From positions 57,540 to 121,539 of the forward strand of contig JAGBDR010000004.1 in assembly GCA_017937385.1 (NCBI GenBank): a DNA stretch of 64,000 bases, written 5' to 3'. Source of the stretch: Parabacteroides sp. (GTDB lineage Bacteria > Bacteroidota > Bacteroidia > Bacteroidales > Tannerellaceae). Shown here one piece after another: positions 8,955 to 16,869 of this stretch. The first letter of the stretch is position 1; every line of letters begins with the position of its first letter. A model generated the notes under the pieces. It did not search any database. It saw only the letters and a list, made by a program, of their open reading frames with translations, and had not been told where the DNA came from. Both the position numbers and the translations under genes were made by a program.

Positions 8955-10510
8955 CTGTTATTAGCGATTTTATTTAGCACTGATTCCAATTTTTGCAATT
9001 CAACGATAGTTCCACTAACAGAATTAATTTGCTTAATGAGATGTTCGATATTCTCTTGACGATTTGTTAGTATATCAAGAACCTTAGAAATCATTTGATT
9101 TGTTTCTTCTATGGCTTGAAGACTCTTATTGTTTTCAAGAATAGCCTTTCCCGTTGTTTCATTCGTTCTATGAACATTTACGACTGCATCACCATAAGCA
9201 AGGACAGCTTGCTCATAATTCTGACGAATTTCTGCCACTAAAGTCTCAATGAACCTATAAGCCTTATTGAGTGATTCTACATTATTTGAGATTGCTGTAC
9301 CAAGTTCTGTGCATTGAGTAGTAATAATACTCTGTAAATCATTTACAAATACCGTAATCGACTCACGAAGGTCAGAAGTCGCTTTTTCGTTCATCTGAAG
9401 TGTGTTTGAAAGTATATCTGATGTTGCTTCTTGATATGCCGTGCGCAAATCTACCATCTGTTGAAGACTATTTACATTATGTTCTTGTACCTTTAAATAA
9501 TCTCTTTGCAACTGTTCTGTTATTTTGATTGCAAAATCATTGTTCTGTTCAGATAGTTTAGTTGCAAGTGAATCATAATTATTGATGATAGTATTTAGCC
9601 GGTCAGATTGCTGCGAATTGAGGGCTGCAAGAGACGTTTGAACCTCTTTAGTCAAGCTGTCCAGAGCCTCAGTAACAGAGGTGGTGATTTTCCCAATTTC
9701 AGAATTTGTACTGTTCATCATTGTTTCAACAGATTTACGCTGACTATCGATGATACCTTCTGAAACAGTACTTAATCTTTCAGTTATAGATGTTAGGAGT
9801 TGGCTTGTCTTTGTAAATTGCTCTTCACCAAACTCATGTACCTGTTTTTGAATAGCGCCGTGCATCTGCTTGAAGATTTCATCCATACGCTTAATAAAGC
9901 CATCAATGAATTCTTTGAGAATTTCACTTTGGTGACTAATGTTGTTATTCAGTTTATCATTATACTCTCTGTTTCTCTTTTCTTCTTCCTTATGAAGAGA
10001 TATTAATTCGGCTAATAGTTCATTATGCTTATCAAAAATAGGCTTGTTATAGGTCATCTCTTTTGAATAGATGGCAATATCTCGAATATACTCTTCAGGT
10101 GTGGTATTTGCAAGTTTACTGTTCTCTTCAACTTCTTCTTTCGCAAATTTTGTTTTTGACCATAGGGTAACAGCAAGTGCGCCAATAAGGCCTATGATAG
10201 ATGTTGTAAATGCAGGTATAAGCTTGCTGATAATCTGCATTATATTAATGACTTGACCACCTTCTGTTTTAACCTCTGCTAAAGTTTTACCCGTATTATC
10301 AATAACTTCAGAATTAGCATCTAATCCATGTAAAGAAAGACAAATTGCACAAAATGTTCCAAGAAGACCGAGAGATGTCCATACTCCAGGGAGACAAGTT
10401 AATAATGGTTTAGACTTTGTGTCGTCATACTTCTTTTTGCACCAAAATGTTGCTAATAAACCAATAGACAACACGATTAAATTCCACTCATTCCATAACA
10501 AATCAATCAT
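8951..10510 (-). CDS. zorA: ZorA-like proton channel with long coiled-coil tail (MotA/ExbB family)
   Basis: A 519-residue membrane protein with three hydrophobic helices at about 10-24, 42-60 (GVWTSLGLLGTF) and 97-117 (IPAFTTSIIGLIGALAVTLW), matching the MotA/TolQ/ExbB channel fold. About 380 residues of heptad-rich helix follow. That architecture, a short channel plus a very long intracellular tail, is the hallmark of ZorA, where the tail pentamer carries the signal from the membrane to the effectors. The ATG overlaps the last codons of a truncated upstream reading frame (stop at 10503-10505), so this gene was not originally first in the operon. Assignment as ZorA-like is strong from architecture and pairing with ZorB; the subtype is uncertain. 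Confidence 0.82.
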   Translation of the reverse strand: MIDLLWNEWNLIVLSIGLLATFWCKKKYDDTKSKPLLTCLPGVWTSLGLLGTFCAICLSLHGLDANSEVIDNTGKTLAEVKTEGGQVINIMQIISKLIPAFTTSIIGLIGALAVTLWSKTKFAKEEVEENSKLANTTPEEYIRDIAIYSKEMTYNKPIFDKHNELLAELISLHKEEEKRNREYNDKLNNNISHQSEILKEFIDGFIKRMDEIFKQMHGAIQKQVHEFGEEQFTKTSQLLTSITERLSTVSEGIIDSQRKSVETMMNSTNSEIGKITTSVTEALDSLTKEVQTSLAALNSQQSDRLNTIINNYDSLATKLSEQNNDFAIKITEQLQRDYLKVQEHNVNSLQQMVDLRTAYQEATSDILSNTLQMNEKATSDLRESITVFVNDLQSIITTQCTELGTAISNNVESLNKAYRFIETLVAEIRQNYEQAVLAYGDAVVNVHRTNETTGKAILENNKSLQAIEETNQMISKVLDILTNRQENIEHLIKQINSVSGTIVELQKLESVLNKIANNR

Positions 10511-10610
10511 ATGTATTTAGTATTTTTAAATTATCCTTGATTTCGTAACATAATTGATAATCGTTTTTTATAAGTTTCTGCGCATCAAAATATTGCCCAG
10601 GATTTTGCTG
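10503..10610 (-). pseudogene. 3' remnant of a lost operon gene upstream of zorA
   Basis: The frame reads 35 clean codons, starting QQNPGQYFDAQK and continuing through NDYQLCYEIKDNLK, and ends in a TGA that overlaps the zorA-like ATG by 8 bp. The residue content is that of a real protein C-terminus, and overlapping stop/start is the rule in this operon. Upstream the frame closes at a TAA inside IS1380-like sequence, so the body of the gene appears removed by the insertion. The family cannot be told from so short a tail. Confidence 0.5.
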
Positions 10611-10671
10611 TATTAGACTTTACACTTATCTTAGTGTTGCGAATCCAAAGACAAGGAAAATCGTAACAGAC

Positions 10672-10924
10672 ATGGCGAAGGTAGCGATAAAATCCGAAAA
10701 ACTCACCCCTTCTGGAGGTGTATTTCCAAGTCATGGAGCAATTTCCCTCCATTCTTCCCTCTATAATAGATTCAGTACTTGGGTTGAGAGGCAAACTCTA
10801 TGGTTATCAATACAGAAAAATCATCTGCTCACTCTTATGCATTTACTTTTGTGGCGGTTCTTGTGTTGAGGATGTCACCACCCACTTGATGGGGCTCTTT
10901 CTTATACCATCCACCATGCTATAA
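10672..10924 (+). mobile_element. IS1380-family transposase N-terminal remnant (frameshifted)
   Basis: The frame starts MAKVAIKSEKLTPSGGVF at 10672, then shifts by one frame near 10720 to continue VMEQF...LGLRGKLYGYQY...YFCGGSCVEDVTTHLM up to 10924. These segments match the N-terminus of IS1380-family transposases common in Bacteroides as I remember them. The catalytic DDE core and the right end are missing, so the element is dead. It sits exactly between the truncated gene upstream of zorA and the stop codon of hicB, and therefore marks a rearrangement point at the island edge. The left IS end should lie within about 10590-10670 but I cannot fix the terminal repeat. Confidence 0.7.
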
Positions 10925-11311
10925 TAAGTTTATTGCTGCTAACTCCTTCGTTAAAGACTGAATGCCTTTCTGGATTTTTTCTAACTGCTGCCTGCGAGGT
11001 TTGTGAACTCCGGCAGCGTAGTGCCACAACTGGCGTTCGTTAATTCCGGTAATCCGGCTCAAAGCAGCCTTGGTAAAGATACTGCTATAATAGTTGATAA
11101 AAGTAGCAGCATCTATCTTAAATTTCAATTCAAATTCTCCCGACAAAACTTTACATGGATTCGGATTATCTTCCAGATACAAATCAATTGCTTCCTTCAT
11201 GTTATCCTCAATCTCTTTCATGTCATTGCCTACAGTTATAACCGGAGCACCTTCGATATAAGCACTCAAATTCTTTCCTGCATGTTCTACAATTACTTCT
11301 ACTGTTTTCAT
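10919..11311 (-). CDS. hicB: HicB-like antitoxin
   Basis: A 130-residue protein with an N-terminal HicB partial-RNase-H-like fold (VEVIVEHAGKNLSAYIEG, then the IEDNMKEAIDLYLED helix). A C-terminal helix-turn-helix-like region follows (ALSRITGINERQLWHYAAG). HicB neutralises the HicA ribonuclease and represses the operon through its DNA-binding part. The gene follows hicA by 35 bp on the same strand, which is the usual toxin-first order. Its stop codon touches the IS1380 remnant. The assignment is firm because of the pairing. Confidence 0.85.
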   Translation of the reverse strand: MKTVEVIVEHAGKNLSAYIEGAPVITVGNDMKEIEDNMKEAIDLYLEDNPNPCKVLSGEFELKFKIDAATFINYYSSIFTKAALSRITGINERQLWHYAAGVHKPRRQQLEKIQKGIQSLTKELAAINLL

Positions 11312-11346
11312 ATTACTTCTTTTTTTAATTGAGAGAACAAGAAGGG

Positions 11347-11535
11347 TTACTTTAACCCCGCTTGTCTCAAAATGCTGTAATAAGTGCCTTTCTCAACGCC
11401 TTTACTAATATGATTCGGCACAATAACCACTTTACCATCTTTTTCAAATTTCATGTGGCTACCTTTCTGACTCTTTAAAACAAAACCGTTTTCTTGCAAC
11501 ATAGTTACAACGTCTTTTACTGATTTGTAACTCAT
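11347..11535 (-). CDS. hicA: HicA-like mRNA interferase toxin
   Basis: A 62-residue dsRBD-fold toxin of normal HicA length. The catalytic His is in KGSHMKF (His27) and the C-terminal part has the usual HISKGVEKGTYYSILRQAG pattern. HicA cleaves mRNA independently of ribosomes and is held inactive by HicB. It is the first gene of the pair and is preceded by a full promoter (11561-11591, minus). It may stabilise the neighbouring defence island, which is an inference. Confidence 0.88.
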   Translation of the reverse strand: MSYKSVKDVVTMLQENGFVLKSQKGSHMKFEKDGKVVIVPNHISKGVEKGTYYSILRQAGLK

Positions 11536-11560
11536 AATGCTTTAGACTTAAATTACCATG

Positions 11561-11591
11561 CAAATATAGTAATAATATGAATATTATCAAA
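11561..11591 (-). promoter_or_regulatory. Bacteroidetes-type promoter of hicAB
   Basis: On the minus strand a TTTG -33 element (11588-11591) is separated by exactly 19 bp from a TATATTTG -7 element (11561-11568), the Bacteroides sigma-ABfr consensus. Transcription would begin about 10 bp later, upstream of the hicA ATG at 11535. Confidence 0.75.
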
Positions 11592-11618
11592 TCGTGGGGG
11601 CGGGGCTGACTTCTGCCC

Positions 11619-12617
11619 CTACGGTTTGTATTTCGATCCGGTCAGGATGGCCTGGCTATCGTTGTTTTGCATGAGGGCTTCCGGGGTCGAATGGGTTTCC
11701 CGCATATATCGGTCGATGATCTGCCAGCCGAGCCAGCTGCCGAGGTTGCCGGGGGCGTCGCTTGACAGGAAGGTGCTGGGGGAACAGTCGAAATATTTGT
11801 CTGTCGTCATCTGGTCGGGCGTATAAAGATGCTTGCGCCCGATGACGGCTTTCCACAGGTTGGATTCGTTCTCTTGGCACCACTTATAGGCGGTTTCCGT
11901 GTAGCCCATGAGCGTTTCCGGTTTCAGTTCGGGGAATGCTTGGTGGATCAGGTATTTGATCTTGCCTTCGTAGAGCATCCGGTCGAGCAATATGTTCTCT
12001 TTCCCTTCAAACGGATATTCGGACATCAGCCAACCGGCGAGGTAGTCGGGGACGATCTGTTCGGGTGTCATCAACCGGCGCTGGAAATCATAGAAGAAAT
12101 CCTGGTATAACGGGTATGCTTCACCTAAATATTTATCGATCGAGATAGACAACAGGCTGTCGCCGACCAACACATTCTGGTTGAAGCCGGAAACATGCAT
12201 ATAGATGGTCGGAACCTGCATGGTCGGGAAGCAGGTTTTCAGCCACGCGAAACCGTTGCCGAGGGCTTGTTCGATCCGGGAAACATCGTCGTATTGGCGG
12301 ACCGCATCGGTATACAGACCTTTTAAGGTCGGTTCGGAATAATAGTTGGACAGTTTATCGAAGAAACCGGGCATGGCCGGCGATTTCAAATTCAGGATGC
12401 CTTTCCCTACTACGTCGAGCATTTGCGGATATTCGCGGGCAAGCCCGGCTTGCAGGGTGGAGTCGTTCGTCTCGACCAGTTTCAAGAGTTCCTTGTCGAA
12501 ACGGTTGATTTTGATCGGGGCAGCCGATGTGACCGCCTCCGGGATATGAGGATTCTGCCCGTTGCAACTGAAAAGGTAAAACGACAGATAGAATATCAGC
12601 CCTAATTTCGTCTTCAT
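11619..12617 (-). CDS. gldB: GldB-family lipoprotein
   Basis: A 332-residue predicted lipoprotein with signal peptide and lipobox (LFSC, Cys18). The body contains PQMLDVVGKGIL, CFPTMQVPTIYMHVSGF and the YLAGWLMSEYPFEGKENILLDRM-type segment that I associate with gliding-motility lipoprotein GldB. In Flavobacterium GldB is needed for gliding. Non-gliding gut Bacteroidales keep the protein, where its role is unclear, probably in the outer or inner membrane envelope. It stands alone here, with a MATE exporter divergent upstream. GC-rich codon use separates it sharply from the AT-rich island that ends just downstream. Confidence 0.72.
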   Translation of the reverse strand: MKTKLGLIFYLSFYLFSCNGQNPHIPEAVTSAAPIKINRFDKELLKLVETNDSTLQAGLAREYPQMLDVVGKGILNLKSPAMPGFFDKLSNYYSEPTLKGLYTDAVRQYDDVSRIEQALGNGFAWLKTCFPTMQVPTIYMHVSGFNQNVLVGDSLLSISIDKYLGEAYPLYQDFFYDFQRRLMTPEQIVPDYLAGWLMSEYPFEGKENILLDRMLYEGKIKYLIHQAFPELKPETLMGYTETAYKWCQENESNLWKAVIGRKHLYTPDQMTTDKYFDCSPSTFLSSDAPGNLGSWLGWQIIDRYMRETHSTPEALMQNNDSQAILTGSKYKP

Positions 12618-12781
12618 TCTGAGAGTTATTTAGGCACCATTGTGCCGGTTTATTTCCATAATAAACGAAAGTTTTCCGCTTATATTGTACAATCCGTTCC
12701 GATTATCTTTTCTCTGTAAATCAAGTCCGCGTATCCCCGAAAATTTCTGTACCTTTGTACCTCTTTTTATCAGACAATAAT

Positions 12782-14104
12782 ATGCAATTTACGAACAAAC
12801 AGATTCTGCAAATAACATTCCCCGTTTTGATGAGTCTCCTGATGGAACATTTGGTCGGGTTGACCGATACGGCCTACTTGGGTCGGGTCGGGGAAGTTGA
12901 GTTGGGGGCGTCGGCGTTGGCGGGCGTCTATTATCTGGTGATTTATATGCTGGGCTTCGGTTTCAGTATCGGCGCACAGGTCTTGATTGCCCGGCGGAAC
13001 GGTGCGCGGGAATATCGGCGGATCGGTCCGGTCTTCTTGCAAGGGACCTCCTTCCTGTTGTTGTTTGCCGCGTTGCTGTTTACGGCTTCGCATCTGTATT
13101 CGCCTTTTCTCCTGCGCAAACTGATTGGTTCCGACGAGGTTTACCGGGCCACGATGAAGTATGTGGACTGGCGTGTCTATGGCTTTTTCTTCTCCTTTGT
13201 GGCCGTTATGTTCAGGGCTTTTTATGTCGGCATTACAAAGACTCGGATCTTGACCTTGAATTCGGTCGTGATGGTGTTGGCCAATGTCATGCTGAACTAC
13301 GTCCTGATATTCGGAAAGTTCGGGTTTCCGGCGTTGGGAATAGCCGGGGCGGCGATCGCTTCATCGGTTTCGGAGGCGGTATCGGTGTTGTTCTTCATTC
13401 TCTATACGTGGAAGAAAGTCGATTATGGGAAATACGGATTGTTTGAGTATTCGGGGATCGACTTCCGGATGTTGAGGCAGATATTAGGTGTCTCTGTCTG
13501 GATTATGATTCAGCACGGGATTGCCTTTTTAGGCTGGTTCGTGTTCTTTGTCGTGATGGAGCACCAGGGTGAGCGGCCGTTGGCGATCACGAATGTGATA
13601 CGGAGCATTTCCGCGTTCCTGTTTATGTTTGTCAATGCCTTTGCTTCCACCTCCAGTTCGCTGGTCAGCAATCTGATCGGTGCCGGAAAATCGGAGCAGG
13701 TGATGGGATTGTGCAGGCATATGATACGGCTTTGCTACTATTTCGTTTTGCCGCTCGGCGTTTTGCTCGCCTTGTTTCCGGAATGGGTCCTGCGTATCTA
13801 TACGGATAATCCGGACCTGATAGCCGGTTCCGTGTCGTCCCTTTGGGTGATGCTTTCGTCCTATCTGGTCGCGGTGCCGGCTTTTATCTTCTTTTTCAGT
13901 GTGTCGGGAACGGGAAACACGCAGACGGCATTGCTGATCGATATGGCAAGCATCTTGGTCTATGTGGCCTATGCACTCTGGGTCGGTGTCCGGATGCATG
14001 CGGATGTGGCGGTTTGCTGGACAACGGAGCACGTCTACGATTTGATGATCCTGTCCGCTTTCTTCTACCTCTGGAAAGGGAACTGGCGGAACAAGAAGTT
14101 ATGA
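12782..14104 (+). CDS. MATE-family efflux transporter
   Basis: A 440-residue, roughly 12-helix inner-membrane protein of the MATE (DinF/NorM-like) family, which exports drugs or metabolites using a Na+ or H+ gradient. Family features are the LMEHLVGLTDTAYLGRVGEVELGA segment near the N-terminus and its counterpart in the second half. The start at 12782 is chosen because a TACCTTTG -7 promoter element lies at 12750-12757 and would overlap any earlier start. It runs divergently from gldB and convergently with the delta' gene, their stops being 20 bp apart. The substrate cannot be told. Confidence 0.88.
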   Translation: MQFTNKQILQITFPVLMSLLMEHLVGLTDTAYLGRVGEVELGASALAGVYYLVIYMLGFGFSIGAQVLIARRNGAREYRRIGPVFLQGTSFLLLFAALLFTASHLYSPFLLRKLIGSDEVYRATMKYVDWRVYGFFFSFVAVMFRAFYVGITKTRILTLNSVVMVLANVMLNYVLIFGKFGFPALGIAGAAIASSVSEAVSVLFFILYTWKKVDYGKYGLFEYSGIDFRMLRQILGVSVWIMIQHGIAFLGWFVFFVVMEHQGERPLAITNVIRSISAFLFMFVNAFASTSSSLVSNLIGAGKSEQVMGLCRHMIRLCYYFVLPLGVLLALFPEWVLRIYTDNPDLIAGSVSSLWVMLSSYLVAVPAFIFFFSVSGTGNTQTALLIDMASILVYVAYALWVGVRMHADVAVCWTTEHVYDLMILSAFFYLWKGNWRNKKL

Positions 14105-14124
14105 CCGGTGAGGTGATCCGGTGT

Positions 14125-15249
14125 TTACCGTTTTATCAGTACGGTCAGCCGTAGGGAAAGATCGAAAAAGATCATCTTCGCATTCACGTTTTGCGTCACA
14201 TGTTGTTCCGCCTTTGCCAGTTCGTCCATGATGTCGATCACGTTCCGTTCGTTGATGAAAGGGGCGAACTTCACGGCAAAACCGGCTTCGTCCCGGTTCA
14301 TGTAATTAAGTTCCGGCGACTGGAACCGGTACATGAAGTTTTCGCGTATCAGGTGCTGGCAATAGGTGAGGAAGTTCTTCTGCCGTTCGCGTCCGATGCT
14401 TGCCAACAGGTCGGCCATATTTTTCATGCCTCTGACATTACGCGCCCAGGAGTTGCGCATCATGCCTTTGAACTGTTCCAGGTAGAATTGGTTCTCTTCT
14501 CCTACGCTGATCGCCTCGATCGCTTTCAGGTAACTGCCGCCGGCCAAGTGGGCGACGTGTTGGGCATCTTCGGGTGTCAGGTTGAACCGGGTGGTCATGG
14601 CGGCGGCGATATCTTCCGGATGAATTCCGCGCACGTTGATCCGCTGCGCACGGGACAGGATCGTCCCTAAAACCAGGTCGGGAAGTTCCGATACCATCAG
14701 GATTACCGTGTTTCGGGGAGGTTCTTCTATGATCTTCAGAAGCTTGTTGGCACAAGTCGGATGGAGCTTTTCCGGCAGCCAGACCAGTAGGATGCGGTAG
14801 GCCGCTTCGTATATCTTGAGGCTCAGCTTCCGGATGATCTCGTCGCTCTCTTTCGAGTAGATCAGGGCTTGCGAGTTGCCGGCATCGATATGCTCCAGCC
14901 AGTCGTCGATGTCGAAATAGGGGCGCTCTTTCAGAAAACCTCTCCATTCGGCGAGGTAATCGTCGCAGACCTCCTTTTTCTTCTCTTTCTTGGACACGAT
15001 CGGAAATACGAAGTGCAGGTCCGGGTGGGCCAACTCGTTATACTTCAGGCATGACGGACAATGCCCGCATGAATCCGTTTCCGTCCGGTCCGTGCAGTTC
15101 AGGTAACGCGCATACGCTAATGCAAGAGGAAAGGCGCCGGCTCCACTCTGTTCCATGAATAACTGGGCATGCGGGACAACGCCTGTCTGTGCCGAATGTA
15201 TAAGCCGTCGTTTTATTTCTTCCTGACCGATGATATCCTTGAAGTACAT
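14125..15249 (-). CDS. holB: DNA polymerase III delta' subunit
   Basis: A 374-residue clamp-loader subunit of the AAA+ superfamily. The opening FKDIIGQEEIKRRLIHSAQTGVVPHAQLF, the zinc-binding CGHCPSCLKY, and LLKIIEEPPRNTVILM with SRAQRINVR are standard for delta'. It works with delta and tau/gamma to load the beta clamp. A nucleotide-binding P-loop is degenerate (EQSGAGAFPLA), as expected for delta'. A TACCTTTG -7 box lies at 15275-15282 on the minus strand, just upstream of the ATG. Confidence 0.92.
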   Translation of the reverse strand: MYFKDIIGQEEIKRRLIHSAQTGVVPHAQLFMEQSGAGAFPLALAYARYLNCTDRTETDSCGHCPSCLKYNELAHPDLHFVFPIVSKKEKKKEVCDDYLAEWRGFLKERPYFDIDDWLEHIDAGNSQALIYSKESDEIIRKLSLKIYEAAYRILLVWLPEKLHPTCANKLLKIIEEPPRNTVILMVSELPDLVLGTILSRAQRINVRGIHPEDIAAAMTTRFNLTPEDAQHVAHLAGGSYLKAIEAISVGEENQFYLEQFKGMMRNSWARNVRGMKNMADLLASIGRERQKNFLTYCQHLIRENFMYRFQSPELNYMNRDEAGFAVKFAPFINERNVIDIMDELAKAEQHVTQNVNAKMIFFDLSLRLTVLIKR

Positions 15250-15312
15250 GTTGCTCTTTCTTGAGTTGATAGAGCAAAGGTACGAATAATCGGGGAAATA
15301 AGAAACCGCGTC

Positions 15313-15417
15313 TTAATACTCGGCCTGTATTTTTTCTTTAATGCATTGGCCGATAAAGAGCACAAGCAAAAAGGGATATAACACCAGATCCATTGTGATA
15401 AACAATATGTATTTCAT
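15313..15417 (-). CDS. Possible 34-residue membrane microprotein
   Basis: A short frame beginning MKYILFITMDLVL, followed by LYPFLLVLFIG and a charged tail CIKEKIQAEY, gives one hydrophobic helix. It is preceded by an A/G-rich stretch (AATGAAGAAAG) that could serve for translation initiation. It lies in an otherwise empty 460-bp gap between holB and the asparaginase gene. The only support is composition and the upstream context, so the call is tentative. Confidence 0.3.
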   Translation of the reverse strand: MKYILFITMDLVLYPFLLVLFIGQCIKEKIQAEY

Positions 15418-15633
15418 CTTTCTTCATTTATGATTTCGTCTGTAAGACCAAGATGTTCGGGAAAACCCCTATCCGATAACAGACTTTTTTTTCATTTTGT
15501 TGCATGGCTGTCGGCGCGTGGTTTGTCCCGATGGACCGACCCGATTTGGAGAATTGACAAAATGTAATATGCGTTTGCGCGTATTTTCGATATGTGGGCT
15601 TTGGTGATAAATTTTAATTATTTTATTGTGGTG

Positions 15634-15664
15634 TTTGATTCCAAAATGATAGTTGCTATCTTTG
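15634..15664 (+). promoter_or_regulatory. Promoter of the asparaginase gene
   Basis: TTTG (15634-15637), 19 bp, TATCTTTG (15657-15664) matches the Bacteroidetes consensus. The start of transcription would be about 15672-15675, which rules out any translation start upstream of the ATG at 15712. Confidence 0.78.
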
Positions 15665-15711
15665 TGCCTGAAATAAGGAAAAAAGGAAACTACATAAATA
15701 CGAATGGTATT

Positions 15712-16755
15712 ATGAATGTATGCAAAAGTGACGCTTCTATTCTGATTATCTATACGGGAGGTACTATCGGAATGATAGAGAATCCGGAGACAGGCGCTTT
15801 GGAGGCCTTTAACTTCGAACATTTGGAGGTACATGTTCCCGAACTGAAAAACCTGGGATATAAAGTATCGTCTATCCAGTTCGATCCCCCGATGGATTCA
15901 TCGGAGATGGGACCCGATTCATGGATGAAGATCGTGCATATCATAGCGGAACATTATCATGATTATGACGGCTTTGTCGTCCTGCATGGAACCGATACGA
16001 TGGCTTTTACCGCTTCGGCCTTGAGCTTCATGCTGGAAAACCTGAGCAAGCCGGTGGTCCTGACCGGTTCGCAGCTTCCGATCGGTATGCTTCGCACGGA
16101 TGGAAAGGAGAACCTGATTACGGCGATAGAGATTGCCGCTGCCCGCGAAAACGATATGCCGTTGGTCCCGGAAGTCTGTATTTTCTTTGAGAACGACCTG
16201 TTGCGCGGGAATCGTACCAGCAAGACGAATGCCGATAATTTCAATGCGTTCCGTTCCTATAATTATCCTCCGCTGGCACATGCCGGCATTTCGATCAAGT
16301 ATGATGTCTCCCAGATTTACCATCCGGTATCCCGGAAACCGCTGAAGCCGCATTACCTGTTGGACCGAAATATCGCAATCCTGAAGATATTCCCCGGGAT
16401 TTCCCCGCTTGTGGTGGAAAGCATTCTGAATATTCCCGGTTTGAAAGGGGTCGTGATGGAAACATTCGGTAGCGGGAACGCGCCCGGATGTGACTGGTTG
16501 TTGGAAATGTTGAGGGAGGCGGTCGACCGGGGCATTGTCATTGTCAATGTGACCCAATGCCTGGCCGGAAGCGTGGAGATGCACCGCTATGAGACCGGAC
16601 ACAAATTACTGGAGGCCGGTGTGGTGAGTGGCTACGACAGTACGACCGAATGTGCGGTTGCCAAGTTGATGTTCCTGTTCGGGCATGGCATGACACCGGA
16701 CCAGGTAAAAGAGCATTTGAATTGTTCGCTGATCGGGGAGATCACGATTGCGTGA
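15712..16755 (+). CDS. ansA: Type I (cytoplasmic) L-asparaginase
   Basis: A 347-residue enzyme hydrolysing L-asparagine to aspartate and ammonia. The first catalytic Thr is in YTGGTIGM near the N-terminus; the second is in LHGTDTMAFTASALS. There is no signal peptide, so it is cytoplasmic, and it has the length and spacing of type I enzymes. The start was set from the promoter at 15634-15664, although the frame stays open further upstream. It is monocistronic and convergent with metF, with a four-copy 22-bp repeat between them. Confidence 0.92.
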   Translation: MNVCKSDASILIIYTGGTIGMIENPETGALEAFNFEHLEVHVPELKNLGYKVSSIQFDPPMDSSEMGPDSWMKIVHIIAEHYHDYDGFVVLHGTDTMAFTASALSFMLENLSKPVVLTGSQLPIGMLRTDGKENLITAIEIAAARENDMPLVPEVCIFFENDLLRGNRTSKTNADNFNAFRSYNYPPLAHAGISIKYDVSQIYHPVSRKPLKPHYLLDRNIAILKIFPGISPLVVESILNIPGLKGVVMETFGSGNAPGCDWLLEMLREAVDRGIVIVNVTQCLAGSVEMHRYETGHKLLEAGVVSGYDSTTECAVAKLMFLFGHGMTPDQVKEHLNCSLIGEITIA

Positions 16756-16770
16756 ACAGAGTTTCCCCGG

Positions 16771-16858
16771 CATGGAAATAGAGTTTCATGGGCATGGAAA
16801 TAGAGTTTCATGCCCATGGAAATAGAGTTTCATGGGCATGGAAATAGAGTTTCATGCC
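16771..16858. repeat. Four tandem 22-bp partly palindromic units
   Basis: Four head-to-tail units of 22 bp (16771, 16793, 16815, 16837) each begin CATGGAAATAGAGTTTCAT and end alternately in GGG and GCC. Within a unit ATGGAAA pairs with TTTCAT, and neighbouring units pair through GGGC/GCCC, so the array can form large hairpins. It lies between the convergent asparaginase and metF genes and may act as a two-way terminator. Confidence 0.85.
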
Positions 16859-16869
16859 CATGAAATTTT

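Noticed and set aside
8253-10510. Flagellar MotAB or ExbBD/TolQR
   Set aside because: The long coiled tail of the channel protein, the nuclease and helicase genes in the same operon, and the lack of flagellar or TonB genes favour a Zorya-type motor.
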